Below are positions 1 to 8,708 of a stretch of DNA of 64,000 nt, one piece after another. The stretch's first letter is position 1. Each line of letters starts with the position of its first letter. The stretch covers positions 1 through 64,000 of the forward strand of contig DLMH01000081.1 in NCBI GenBank assembly GCA_002478115.1. The letters are read 5' to 3'. Source of the stretch: Candidatus Acidiferrum typicum (lineage in GTDB: Bacteria; Acidobacteriota; Terriglobia; Acidiferrales; UBA7541). The notes under the pieces are model-generated. The model did not search any database. It worked only from the letters and a program-made list of their open reading frames with translations, and was not told the origin of the DNA. A program made the translations under genes and the position numbers.

Positions 1-16
1 CTTTTAACCGGACACT

Positions 17-48
17 ACTGATAAATGATTACTGATAACTGACTACTA
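17..48. repeat. Degenerate short tandem repeat (ACTGATAA words)
   Basis: The word ACTGATAA occurs at 17-24 and again at 31-38, followed by a shorter CTGACTACT variant. The tract abuts the stop codon of the DUF3037 gene. It is a short, AT-rich, word-like repeat unlike the GC-rich surroundings. No function is apparent. Confidence 0.45.
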
Positions 49-927
49 AATCAACGGGCGCAACTTCGCGGTCCACACCGCGAAGCCTTCCATCGCTACG
101 GCTTCGACGCCGGCGTCGCGCAGGGTTTCGCGGACGAAGCGGTGACGTTCGTTTTCGGCGAGCAAGGCAACATCGGTGACGGCGGTAAACTCACTGGACT
201 TCACCTTGTCGCGGATGCGGTCCACGGTGTAGGCGAGGAGTTTGGCATCGGCGGGCGCGCGTGAAACGCTGAGCGCCTGCACGAAACCCCGCGTGCCGTT
301 GCGGCGGTAGCCGTAGTCAAGACGCATGGGATCGCCCGGGAAGGTGAACTCCTCCGCGCGCACACCCTTCTGCATGCGTTCCCACAAGTGTGCTTGTTTC
401 AGTACCTGTGCGCAGTAAGAGCGAATCACGCCGCGGCTGCCCGGCGCGCCCACGCGCGTGGCGGAGCGCGCCGGGGCCACGTGATCGGCATAGAGGCGCT
501 CGGTTTCCGCATCCAGATCGCCGGCGTAGACGCCCTTTTGCGGGGCGAGCTGCAGTGCGTTCGAGAGCGTGTCGTCCCACTTTCCCAAAAGGTGCAACCA
601 GGCGGCCTGCCCGTTTCCCGCGCCAGGCGCTTGGTCTGTTTCCTGGCCGTTGCTGGGGAACAGTTCGGCGGCGCCGGCAAAGCGGTTTTCCAGGTCATCA
701 CGCAAGGCCCGCAGGAGTTCTTCATCGGCCTGGGGGTGGAGCCGGCGCACGCGCGCGTATTCTTCGGGCTCTTCGATCAGGCGCAAGCGGCGCTCGCCGG
801 TTTGCGGATCGAAGACCAGCACACCGATATTGACCCACTCGTCGCGCACCAGATTGGGAGTGTAGCGGAGCACGCGATAGGCGCAGGCCCGGTCGTTCGC
901 TCTTGCCTCGTTTGTCTCTGTGATCAT
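46..927 (-). CDS. DUF3037 family protein
   Basis: This 293-residue protein carries the DUF3037 signature near its N-terminus: YRVLRYTPNLVRDEWVNIGV, followed by a conserved acidic stretch. The biochemical role of the family is unknown. Members typically lie next to a HipA-like kinase gene, and that is the arrangement here: the kinase gene is upstream on the same strand, 81 bases away. The start is supported by GGAGAAATACG before the ATG. The pairing suggests a two-gene functional unit, possibly toxin-antitoxin-like or regulatory, but this is inference from gene association. The spacer between the two genes holds a 7-bp tandem repeat and a 14-bp inverted repeat. Confidence 0.8.
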   Translation of the reverse strand: MITETNEARANDRACAYRVLRYTPNLVRDEWVNIGVLVFDPQTGERRLRLIEEPEEYARVRRLHPQADEELLRALRDDLENRFAGAAELFPSNGQETDQAPGAGNGQAAWLHLLGKWDDTLSNALQLAPQKGVYAGDLDAETERLYADHVAPARSATRVGAPGSRGVIRSYCAQVLKQAHLWERMQKGVRAEEFTFPGDPMRLDYGYRRNGTRGFVQALSVSRAPADAKLLAYTVDRIRDKVKSSEFTAVTDVALLAENERHRFVRETLRDAGVEAVAMEGFAVWTAKLRPLI

Positions 928-944
928 CGTATTTCTCCAAATCG

Positions 945-1020
945 CGTGACTCGTGTTTCGTAATTCGTGACTCGTGAAAACCCCAGACCGGCTGCCGGTG
1001 ATGTTCTTTCACGAGTCACG
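945..1020. repeat. 7-bp tandem repeat and 14-bp perfect inverted repeat
   Basis: From 945 to 979 there are five consecutive 7-base units of the form CGTGACT, CGTGTTT, CGTAATT, CGTGACT, CGTGAAA. The last two units (966-979) are exactly inverted at 1007-1020, giving a 14-bp stem with a 27-base loop. The second arm overlaps the stop codon of the HipA-like gene. It could act as a terminator or mRNA-stability hairpin between the two genes, or be a repeat-expansion product. Confidence 0.75.
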
Positions 1021-1866
1021 GACCCAGTATGGAAAAGGCTGCCGGCTGGAAGATTTAGCGGACAGCAGAAGCTCCGGCACACGCGTCCTTCTGCGCTGCA
1101 ACTGCTCCAACAGCCGCAGGACGGCGTCATAATCGTCCGCATACCACTCCGGCGGAATTTCCCCGGCCAATTCGGCAAGCACGCGTTCGGTGATGCGATG
1201 TTCGAGGCGCTCGAGCCAGGGGCCAAAGGATTCCATGCCGGTCACGCTTTCATAGACGCGGTTGCGCGCGTACAAGCCGCGCAGGGGCGCATCCGGAAAA
1301 TTCCACTCCCCGGCGTTGAAGCAGAAGCCCTGGTCGATCATCAGCGTGCGATAAGGAAGCGGACTATTGCCGGGCGCGCGTGGATGATCTCCCGGCGCCG
1401 CGGTAGATGCCGAGCTCTTCTCCTCAAAAAACAGGGTCTGGCGTCCGTTGGTGTTGCAGGTCCATTTGTCGAAGACCAGCATGCCGGCAAAATCGTGAAG
1501 GTTGGCGACCTCGCGCAGCTTCTCATCGGGCAGAAAGTCGTGCAGCACAAGCCGGCGGGGATCGTCCGGATAGCGCGAGCCGAACTGCAGCCCCGCGGTG
1601 CAGGGCGTGCGCGAGCGGGCCAACTCCATGCACAATTCCTCGGTCAACTGGATTAACTCCCGGCTGACCTCGACGACGGCTACAGGGGTGGTGGGCAGGC
1701 CGAGACGAGATGCCAAGCGAGTGCCGAGCAGCTCGTTTACCAGAATGCGGAGGTGCTGCGGGTTATTTTGGAATTTGACGACATAGTAGTTTCCGTCCGA
1801 GCACCTCATGAGGTGCGCTTGCGCGCCTCCGCGCATCCGCCGTATGTGCTCGATGGCTCGCAACAT
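1009..1866 (-). CDS. HipA-like kinase family protein
   Basis: This 285-residue protein resembles the short HipA-like kinases encoded beside DUF3037 proteins. A VVKF motif (about residues 29-32) fits the ATP-anchoring lysine strand. FDKWTCNTNGRQ (about 132-143) corresponds to the catalytic loop, and MIDQG (about 176-180) to the metal-binding Asp segment. In canonical HipA the catalytic loop reads N-x-D-x-H; here it reads N-T-N-G-R, so the usual Asp appears to be Asn. The protein may be an atypical or inactive kinase, or the residue may be normal for this subfamily. ATG at 1866 is preferred over 1872, since AGGA lies 9 bases before it and only 3 before the other. It is the first gene of the pair. 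Confidence 0.7.
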   Translation of the reverse strand: MLRAIEHIRRMRGGAQAHLMRCSDGNYYVVKFQNNPQHLRILVNELLGTRLASRLGLPTTPVAVVEVSRELIQLTEELCMELARSRTPCTAGLQFGSRYPDDPRRLVLHDFLPDEKLREVANLHDFAGMLVFDKWTCNTNGRQTLFFEEKSSASTAAPGDHPRAPGNSPLPYRTLMIDQGFCFNAGEWNFPDAPLRGLYARNRVYESVTGMESFGPWLERLEHRITERVLAELAGEIPPEWYADDYDAVLRLLEQLQRRRTRVPELLLSAKSSSRQPFPYWVRDS

Positions 1867-2044
1867 ACGCATTTATCCTAACGGCACTTAGAGGTTCTAT
1901 CAAGAGAAAGGGGACAGCTACGCCGCATGGTTCCCAATGCGGCGCGAGGAGCGCACCGATTCGGCGCGGCTGTGGCGGGGGATTCCATTCCCGGCAGCCA
2001 CAAAGTCATACCGATGTGGCGCTTGCCACATCAGTCCGGAACAA

Positions 2045-2075
2045 AGAAGCCCCGTGATCCCGTCGCGGGGCTTCT
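2045..2075 (-). terminator. Rho-independent-like terminator after the H1-like gene
   Basis: AGAAGCCCCG (2045-2054) pairs with CGGGGCTTCT (2066-2075). Read on the minus strand the hairpin follows the stop codon of the lysine-rich protein gene by about 30 bases and leads into a short T-rich run (TTCTTTGTT). Confidence 0.6.
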
Positions 2076-2105
2076 GCGAAATCCAGTCTTGGGCGCCAGG
2101 AGCGA

Positions 2106-2423
2106 CTAGCGGCGGCGTTTCTTCCCGGCTTTCTTGGCGGCCTTCTTGGGCTTCGCTTTGGCCTTCTTGGCTTTTTTCGGAGCCTTCTTGGCCGCTTTTT
2201 TGGGCGCCTTCTTGGCAGGCTTTTTCGCCGCTTTCTTTGGCGTACCCTTGGGTGCGGGCTTCGCCGGCGTTTCTTCCCCGGCTTCTCCCGCGGGTTCATC
2301 TTCTACCAAGAGGATCTCTTCCTGTTCTTCGATCACGCCCTCGGTATCGCCACCCAGCTCGTCGTCCTCTTCCAGCCGGGACAGCTCATCATCCTCTTCA
2401 AAATGATCCTTCTCAAAATCCAT
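2106..2423 (-). CDS. Histone H1-like lysine/alanine-rich protein
   Basis: A 105-residue protein with two opposite halves. The first roughly 55 residues are strongly acidic (DFEKDHFEEDDELSRLEEDD and similar). The rest is a low-complexity KKAPKKAAKK-type tail ending KKRRR, like the basic tail of eukaryotic histone H1 and bacterial H1-like nucleoid proteins. The ATG at 2423 is chosen because GGGGAGGAAAGC precedes it; a start 15 codons upstream is possible but has no better site. The tail predicts nucleic-acid binding, probably nucleoid-associated. The acidic half might modulate binding or contact partners; that is inference. It is a single gene with its own terminator. Confidence 0.75.
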   Translation of the reverse strand: MDFEKDHFEEDDELSRLEEDDELGGDTEGVIEEQEEILLVEDEPAGEAGEETPAKPAPKGTPKKAAKKPAKKAPKKAAKKAPKKAKKAKAKPKKAAKKAGKKRRR

Positions 2424-2671
2424 GCTTTCCTCCCCTGGGGGCACTTGTTTTCCCGATGTTCTTGGCATGCTGCTCCAGCCGGAGATGAGTCACTCCGTCC
2501 TTGCGATTTGTTATCCCACTCCAACGTGGATGTCAAGAGTTCTCGCGGGTAGGCAAGGCAGGCGTTTCTCGGAGGTCAAGGGCAGGCCGAAAAGATGTGA
2601 CCAGCGGCACAGGAAGAGGCGCGTTCGGAGGAGTAGAGGGAGGCGAGAGGTGACCCTGAGCCGCCTGAGGA

Positions 2672-4426
2672 CTACTGCCGGGTCTTGCCGGAGGTGCGCG
2701 TGGAAGGTTTCTTGGACTTGGCGGAACTATGCACGGTGCGCGTTTCCTGCGCGCCACCCACGGTATAGATGCGCAAGACCATGCCGCGGGAGACCTTGGC
2801 GGACTTGAGGCCATTCCATTTGCGGATCTGCTCGGAGGTCACGCTGAACTGGTCGGCGATGCCCGCGATGGTGTCGCCCTTGCGGACGCGGTAGCGCACC
2901 AGGCGGCTCTTGGCCTCCTCGGGCGGGCGAGTGGCGGGGATGATGAGTTTCTCTCCCGGCGTCAAGGCTTCGGCACGGTCCAGCTCGTTGGCGTCGGCAA
3001 TGGCAACCGGGGTGACACGGTATTTCTTGGCAATGGAGGTAAGTGTGTCGCCGGATTCGACGCGATGGCGCCGCCAACTGACCCACTTGTCCGCGGGAAT
3101 GTCCGCGATCTCCGCGGAGAATTTCTCCGAGGTGCCATTGGGCAGGTAGAGGACGAAGTTGGGATCCTCCGGCGTGGCCATGCGGAGTAGCGAGGGATTC
3201 AGAGCGCGAAGCAAGGCAACGTCGACATCAATGCTTTCTGCCACCAGGCGTAGGTCGATGGCGCGGCCGGGCTTGATGACATCGGATTCCACCGGCGGAT
3301 CGGGATCTACCGCGATGCCGTAATGCGCGGCGTCCTTGGCGATCAGAGTGAGCGCGAGAATGATGGGCACGTAATTCTTGGTTTCGCGGGGGAGCACATT
3401 GCGTTTGTAGAGTTCCCAGAAATCGGCGTAGCCGGTGCGCTCCACACCCTTCTGGACGTTTCCGGGGCCGCAGTTGTAGGCAGCGATGGCGAGATACCAG
3501 TCGCCAAAGAGCCCGTAGAGATCGCGTAGATGCTGGGCCGCGGCGCGCGTGGCTTTTTCGGGGTCCAGGCGCTCGTCCACCCACCAACTGCGCTTCAAGC
3601 CGTATTCGTTGCCGCGCCACTGCACGAATTGCCAGATGCCGCGCGCCCCGGCCCGCGAAAGAGCCAGCGGCTGGAACGCGCTCTCCGCTTGGGCCAGATA
3701 GATCAGATCCTGGGGCACACCTTCCTCGCTCAAGACGCGGGAAATCATCCGCTGGTAGCGGCCGGAGCGGCGGAGACCGTTTTCGACGATGGCGCGGCCG
3801 CGCGGCGTCTGGAAAAAGTTGAGGTAGGAGACCACGGTGTCGTTCACGGTGAGCGGCAAGTCGTGCGAGATGCTCTTGGCGGCGACTTCGGCGCGCTCCC
3901 GCAACTTGGGGTCGACGGGGAAGGTCATTTCGGCCACTTCGTCGATGGCCGCGGGAACGGCGGGAGCTTCGCTGAAACCATCACCCGCGCGGAAGGCCTG
4001 CAATTCGTAGGTGTAGATCGTGTCGGTGACCTGATGGAAGAGCTCACTGAGGCGCGGATCGCTGTTGGGGTCGTAGCCGCTTTCGAGCATCCAGTCAACG
4101 GCGTCGTCAAAATCGCGGCGCGCGGCTTCGAGGTGGCCGGCCTGGTAATTGGCCTCGCCGGAACTGAATTTTTCTTTGACCTTTTCGATCAGGTAGTCGA
4201 TGCCGCCGGGCACAGGGGACTGGAGAGAGAGAACAGGCTGGGATGCCAAATTTCTCAGAGGCAGCGCGCCGATGTCCGGCGTCGCAGGGGCGGGGACCTG
4301 TGCCAGTGCTGGAGCATGCGCCTGCACGGGTCTTTTCGCGGCATCCTCGCAACCTGCCAAGGCGAGCAGCCATGCGAAACACGCCACCGCGCCCAGCGAG
4401 GACCTAATCATCCGTTTCCGATGCAT
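2672..4426 (-). CDS. mltD: Membrane-bound lytic murein transglycosylase D-like lipoprotein
   Basis: A 584-residue peptidoglycan lytic transglycosylase. The N-terminus is a lipoprotein signal peptide ending LALAGC, with lipidated Cys near residue 26. The central SLT domain has the catalytic Glu in LAQAESAFQPLALSRAGARG (Glu near residue 248) and the GIWQF motif. Two C-terminal LysM modules follow, starting near HRVESGDTL and YRVRKGDTI. This is the MltD layout: cleavage of the MurNAc-GlcNAc bond to give 1,6-anhydro products, anchored in the outer membrane. AGGGAA precedes the ATG at 4426. An upstream ATG at 4501 would put 25 residues before the signal peptide and is disfavoured. The C-terminus is basic. 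Confidence 0.9.
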   Translation of the reverse strand: MHRKRMIRSSLGAVACFAWLLALAGCEDAAKRPVQAHAPALAQVPAPATPDIGALPLRNLASQPVLSLQSPVPGGIDYLIEKVKEKFSSGEANYQAGHLEAARRDFDDAVDWMLESGYDPNSDPRLSELFHQVTDTIYTYELQAFRAGDGFSEAPAVPAAIDEVAEMTFPVDPKLRERAEVAAKSISHDLPLTVNDTVVSYLNFFQTPRGRAIVENGLRRSGRYQRMISRVLSEEGVPQDLIYLAQAESAFQPLALSRAGARGIWQFVQWRGNEYGLKRSWWVDERLDPEKATRAAAQHLRDLYGLFGDWYLAIAAYNCGPGNVQKGVERTGYADFWELYKRNVLPRETKNYVPIILALTLIAKDAAHYGIAVDPDPPVESDVIKPGRAIDLRLVAESIDVDVALLRALNPSLLRMATPEDPNFVLYLPNGTSEKFSAEIADIPADKWVSWRRHRVESGDTLTSIAKKYRVTPVAIADANELDRAEALTPGEKLIIPATRPPEEAKSRLVRYRVRKGDTIAGIADQFSVTSEQIRKWNGLKSAKVSRGMVLRIYTVGGAQETRTVHSSAKSKKPSTRTSGKTRQ

Positions 4427-4648
4427 TTCCCTATGGTAAGTAAGGCTTTGCAGATTGGTCAATGCAATACCGCCCCACGCGGTAGCCCATGCAGCACCCA
4501 CCCGAAGCCCGGAACGCCGACCACCTCGGTTTGGCTGGCGTGTTTTCTCCGCTCGACATCCTGGCTGAGTTGAGGCAGAATTCAGGCCGCCAATTCCGCA
4601 TGTCGGGCTTCTCCCGCCTCTCCCCGGCCTGCTTCAAGGAGATCTTGT

Positions 4649-5164
4649 ATGCCACATTCGCGCCCCATGAGTTTGTTATTGCTTTGTTTGTCGCTGTGCG
4701 TATTTGTCGCGGCCCAGGAGATGCACGCGCCGGCGCGCACCACGCCCGCTTTTGATCAACTCAAGTCGCTGGCCGGGGATTGGGAAGGAACGAACACCCA
4801 CGGGTCCAAGGTGAACCTGACGTATCAAGTGGTCTCCAATGGAAGCGTGCTGATGGAACGCCTGAAAAGCGCTGACGAGTCAGAGATGATCACAATGTAC
4901 TCATTGGACGGCGATCATATTGTGGTGACCCACTATTGCTCTGCGGGGAACCAGCCCACGATGCAAACGCCGGTAGCCACGGCGGCAACGGGAAAATATG
5001 ATTTCAGCTTTGTGCGCGTCTCCGGCACAAAAACCCCGGATGAGGGGCACATGGTGACGCTCTCCCTGACCCTGCCGGACAAGAACCACCTGACGCAGGT
5101 GTGGACCTTCGATGATCACGGGAAGTCAATGGTCGACACGTTCACGTATACGCGGAAGAAGTAG
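4649..5164 (+). CDS. Secreted lipocalin-like (DUF1579-type) protein
   Basis: A 171-residue protein with an N-terminal signal peptide (MPHSRPMSLLLLCLSLCVFV, cleavage near AAQ). The mature part has a conserved pattern, LKSLAGDWEGT, then MYSLDGDHIVVTHYC and GNQP, found in small secreted beta-barrel proteins of the DUF1579/lipocalin-like type in Acidobacteria. The ligand is unknown. It is monocistronic, with about 290 bases before the next gene. Confidence 0.65.
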   Translation: MPHSRPMSLLLLCLSLCVFVAAQEMHAPARTTPAFDQLKSLAGDWEGTNTHGSKVNLTYQVVSNGSVLMERLKSADESEMITMYSLDGDHIVVTHYCSAGNQPTMQTPVATAATGKYDFSFVRVSGTKTPDEGHMVTLSLTLPDKNHLTQVWTFDDHGKSMVDTFTYTRKK

Positions 5165-5451
5165 CCAGGCTTTGGCTGAGATGATAAGAGCGTGGCCCCG
5201 CAGTCGACAAATACCAATTGCAACGCTAAGACGCTCTAAAGATTCAGGAGGCAAACGCGCGGCGCGATCGCCGCCCACAGTCTGCTCATCGCGTGGTCCT
5301 CACCGCACGCATTCTACCCCTTTACTTGCCCCATCTCATTTGCCGCCCCAACTTGCGCCCTCTTTGCCGCATCCAAGAAAGGGACGAAATTTCCGCGCCA
5401 GTTGCGGCGTATCATTCATTGACGACCTATTGACCACACCAATTGACCAAA

Positions 5452-6168
5452 ATGCCCAACGCCGAAACCGCCATCCAGCTTGACCACGTTTCCCGCCAGT
5501 ACACCATGGGCGGGGCGACCATCCAGGCCGTCAACGACGTTTCGCTTGCGGTTGCACGAAACGAATTCCTGGCGCTCCTGGGCTCTTCCGGATCGGGGAA
5601 ATCGACGCTTCTGAATCTCATCGCGGGCCTGGACCGGCCGACGTCCGGTTCGATCACGGCGCAGGGGCTAAATCTCGCGGAACTCACGAGCATCGAACTG
5701 GCGCGCTACCGCTGCAACACCATTGGCATGATCTTTCAATCGTTCAACCTGCTTCCGCGGATGACGCTGGAAGAAAACATCGAACTTCCGCTGCGACTCG
5801 CGGAAGTGGATCGCGAAGAGCGGCCCGGGCGCGTCCGCGAGGCGTTGGAACGCGTGCGACTGACGCACAGGCTGGGTCATCGTCCCACGGAGCTATCCGG
5901 CGGCGAGCAGCAGCGCGTGGCGATCGCGCGGGCGCTGGTGAACCGGCCGAAGATTTTGCTGGCCGATGAGCCGACGGGCAATCTCGATTCGGCAACGGGA
6001 GAAGCAATTTTGTCGCTTCTGCATGAGGTGCAACGGCAAATGGGAATGACGATCGTGATGGTGACGCACGAACGGCCGCTGGCCGAGCGTTACGCCGACC
6101 GGCTGACGATCATGGGTGACGGCAAACTTTTGTCGGCTTCGGAATCCGCCAGAGAGGCCGCGCGATGA
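5452..6168 (+). CDS. ABC transporter ATP-binding protein, MacB/LolD type
   Basis: A 238-residue ATPase. Walker A is GSSGSGKST, the signature is LSGGEQQRVAIARAL, Walker B is ILLADEPTGNLD, and the switch His lies in VMVTHE. LADEPTGNLD is characteristic of the MacB/LolD/FtsE group. The stop overlaps the start of the permease gene by four bases (ATGA), so the two form one transporter. Neither possible start (TTG at 5443 or ATG at 5452) has a clear ribosome site; the ATG is used. The likely job is mechanotransmission-type export of a peptide, lipoprotein or drug. Confidence 0.88.
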   Translation: MPNAETAIQLDHVSRQYTMGGATIQAVNDVSLAVARNEFLALLGSSGSGKSTLLNLIAGLDRPTSGSITAQGLNLAELTSIELARYRCNTIGMIFQSFNLLPRMTLEENIELPLRLAEVDREERPGRVREALERVRLTHRLGHRPTELSGGEQQRVAIARALVNRPKILLADEPTGNLDSATGEAILSLLHEVQRQMGMTIVMVTHERPLAERYADRLTIMGDGKLLSASESAREAAR

Positions 6169-7514
6169 AACCTCGCGACTTGTCAGATCTGGCGTTCCGC
6201 AATCTTCGCGAAGCGATCTTGCGAAACACGCTGACCACGCTGGGAGTGGCGGTCGGAGTGGCTTCGCTGGTGGCGATGTTGTCGTTGGGTGTGGGTTTGC
6301 AGGAGCTGGCTTCCAAGAGGCTCTCGCAGAGCGGGCTGTTTGACACGATTTTCGTTACGCCAAAGAACAATTTCCGCGGCATGGGGCGTCCACAGCGCGA
6401 AGTGCAGTCCGATAAGCCGCCGCGGACCTTGGACGAAGACGCGCGCCAGGCGATCGAGAAACTTCCCAACGTGATCGAGGTTTATCCGCAAGTACGGTTT
6501 TTCACCGAGGTGCGCTTCAACAACAAGCCTTTTGCCACGGTGGTGGCGGGGATGCCGGAATCCTCGCGCAATTCCGGTTCGTTTGATGGCATGCAGGGGA
6601 ACTTCTTCTCTTCGCCAACGGCGAACGAAGCAATCCTGCAGATTGAATTCGCCAAGGATCTTTCGGATAAGCCCGCTTCGCTGATCGGGCAAGATTTGGT
6701 GTTGCGGTACGCGGAACGCCAGGCGCTGCCCGCGAACGACGATTCGTCCAGCCCGAGCGGCGAACCCTCCGGGGGTTTCTCCGTGGTGCCGAAGGAGCTG
6801 CGGCTCAAGATCGTAGGCATCGTGGAAACGGAGCCGGCTGCCGGGTACGGCGGCTACGGCAATGCGCGATTGCTTATGCCGCTTTCCACCGCGTCAACGT
6901 TGCGCGCGGCGCAGGTGAACGATTTGCGTGACATCGTGCGCGACAACTCCGCCAATAAAACGACCTACCCATCGCTTTCCGTGCGCGCCAAATCGCCCTC
7001 GCACGTGGAAACGCTGGAGGCATCGATTAAGTCCATGGGCTTTGCGGCCTTCTCGCTTCTGGATGCCTCGAAATCGCTGCGCACGTTTTTCTCCGTATTC
7101 GATCTGCTGCTGGGGATTTTCGGGAGCCTGGCGCTGGCGGTGGCGACGCTGGGGATCGTAAACACGCTGGTGATGGCGATTCTGGAACGGCGGCGCGAAA
7201 TCGGCGTGCTGAAGGCGCTGGGCGCGGCGGATTCGGACGTGCAGCAACTATTTTTTGTCGAGGCTGGAGTTATGGGATTATTCGGGGGATTCCTTGGCGT
7301 GTTGTTTGGCTGGTTGCTGGGGCGGGCGATCACGTTTGGCACGAACGTGTATTTGAAGCGGCAGAACCTGAATCCCATTGAACTTTCTTCCGTGCCGTGG
7401 TGGCTGGTGATTGCGGCCATTGCTTTCGCCATTCTTGTCAGTTTGGCCGCGGGGCTCTATCCTGCTTCGCGTGCCGCCAAGCTCAATCCGGTTGACGCGC
7501 TGCGCTATGAGTAA
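6165..7514 (+). CDS. MacB-type ABC transporter permease (FtsX domain)
   Basis: A 449-residue permease with the MacB plan: TM1 near residues 25-50 (LTTLGVAVGVASLVAMLSLG), a large periplasmic MacB_PCD domain to about residue 305, then three TM helices in the FtsX domain (about 320-345, 375-395, 410-435) ending in PVDALRYE. It lacks the N-terminal ATPase domain of MacB itself; that is supplied by the preceding gene. The periplasmic domain contains a Ser/Pro-rich insertion near SSPSGEPSGG. The stop codon overlaps the following esterase gene by eight bases. No membrane-fusion protein or TolC-like gene is adjacent. Confidence 0.88.
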   Translation: MKPRDLSDLAFRNLREAILRNTLTTLGVAVGVASLVAMLSLGVGLQELASKRLSQSGLFDTIFVTPKNNFRGMGRPQREVQSDKPPRTLDEDARQAIEKLPNVIEVYPQVRFFTEVRFNNKPFATVVAGMPESSRNSGSFDGMQGNFFSSPTANEAILQIEFAKDLSDKPASLIGQDLVLRYAERQALPANDDSSSPSGEPSGGFSVVPKELRLKIVGIVETEPAAGYGGYGNARLLMPLSTASTLRAAQVNDLRDIVRDNSANKTTYPSLSVRAKSPSHVETLEASIKSMGFAAFSLLDASKSLRTFFSVFDLLLGIFGSLALAVATLGIVNTLVMAILERRREIGVLKALGAADSDVQQLFFVEAGVMGLFGGFLGVLFGWLLGRAITFGTNVYLKRQNLNPIELSSVPWWLVIAAIAFAILVSLAAGLYPASRAAKLNPVDALRYE

Positions 7515-8409
7515 CGAGGCTCGGGCGGTTGCCCATTTGCTTTGCCTTACCTGCCTCTTTTGTCTTTTCTGCTTCCCGCACGCACTGCATGCGGCGACGG
7601 GCCGCGTCGAGTGCAATTCCCTTCCCAGCAAATTCGCGCACCGCGCGGTGCCCTACTGCGTCATGCTGCCGCCGGCGTTTGACGCTGACAAGTCGCGGCA
7701 TTTTCCCATCCTCTATTTGCTGCACGGGCTTGGCGACAACGAACAGTTCTTCATTCACTCCGGGGAATGGAACCTGGTGGAAGACATGCGGGAGAAGGGC
7801 GAGCTGAAGGATTTCCTGATCGCCACGCCGGATGGGGGCGCGAGTTTCTACATCAACGCGAAGGGCGGGAAGGAACGCTACGAAGACTTTCTGGTGCAGG
7901 AATTTTTTCCGTTCATCGAGAAGCGTTATCGCGTGTCGCCGGGCCGGGCCGACCGGGCGATATCGGGAATTTCGATGGGCGGCTACGGCGCGTTGCACTT
8001 GGCGTTCCGGCATCCGCAACTGTTCTCGGCCGTAAGCGCCCACAGCGCCGCGCTCATCGAGAAACTGCCAGCTTTTCTCGGCGGTTCGGTTGCGCAGAGC
8101 CGTCAGCCCAATCGCACGAGGATCCTGGGAGGCGTATTTGGCAGCCCGCCTGACCCGGTGTACTGGAATCAGGAGAGTCCGATAACGCTTGCGCGGACTG
8201 CCAATTTGGCGGGATTGAAGATTTACTTCGATTGCGGCGATCAAGATGATTACGGCTTCGACGCGGGAGCCGCGGTTCTGGACAAAGTGCTGACGACGCG
8301 GCACATTGCTCACGAATTTCACTTGTACCCCGGCCGGCACGATCCGAGCTACTTCGCGGCGCACTTGCCGGCGTCGCTGGAATTTCATTCGCGATTGTTT
8401 GCGCATTAG
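7507..8409 (+). CDS. Secreted esterase (esterase D / S-formylglutathione hydrolase fold)
   Basis: A 300-residue alpha/beta hydrolase of the esterase PF00756 group. A signal peptide ends near ALHAATG. The nucleophile serine lies in GISMGGYGALHL; the acid residue is probably in FDCGDQDDYGFDAG and the catalytic His in YPGRHDPSYF. LYLLHGLGDNEQFF carries the oxyanion-side HG motif. The ATG at 7507 overlaps the end of the permease gene, so it is co-transcribed with the MacB-type transporter. The substrate cannot be read from the sequence; the family includes feruloyl, acetylxylan and S-formylglutathione esterases, and the signal peptide argues against the cytosolic formaldehyde role. Confidence 0.82.
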   Translation: MSNEARAVAHLLCLTCLFCLFCFPHALHAATGRVECNSLPSKFAHRAVPYCVMLPPAFDADKSRHFPILYLLHGLGDNEQFFIHSGEWNLVEDMREKGELKDFLIATPDGGASFYINAKGGKERYEDFLVQEFFPFIEKRYRVSPGRADRAISGISMGGYGALHLAFRHPQLFSAVSAHSAALIEKLPAFLGGSVAQSRQPNRTRILGGVFGSPPDPVYWNQESPITLARTANLAGLKIYFDCGDQDDYGFDAGAAVLDKVLTTRHIAHEFHLYPGRHDPSYFAAHLPASLEFHSRLFAH

Positions 8410-8708
8410 ATGGAGTCGGCGGCGGGGCGAAGTAGCTCTTGATACTGCTGGTGATGCTTTCGTTTCATTGTGGGAAACCACAGGTGGGTGGAGAAGAATG
8501 CTACCCCGGGTGTTTTTGTGAAGCATGTGAAAAGAAAGGGGATGCGGGCGCAAGAGTGCGCAAGAATGTGAAAACAGGGGACTTAGAAACTCGTTGTTTT
8601 GATTTGGAAAGCCTTTGTTTTGATATTGATGCGAACTGTTGGTGCAGAGAGTGAGTATGCTGGGGATCTGCGGAGTGCGGGCGGGCTTGCGCCGAGTATT
8701 CACAAAGC

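Noticed and set aside
2134..2406. Plus-strand frame rich in Phe/Ala/Leu looking like a membrane protein
   Set aside because: It is the antisense of the Lys/Ala repeat codons of the H1-like gene.
8439..8654. Cysteine-rich 71-codon frame after the esterase
   Set aside because: No ribosome site, no known motif, and it overlaps word-like repeats; the Cys content comes from TGT-rich DNA.
7483..8703. 406-codon minus-strand frame starting at the strong promoter
   Set aside because: It runs fully antisense to the esterase gene, which has clear family motifs. Only its first part could matter, and the composition is not protein-like.
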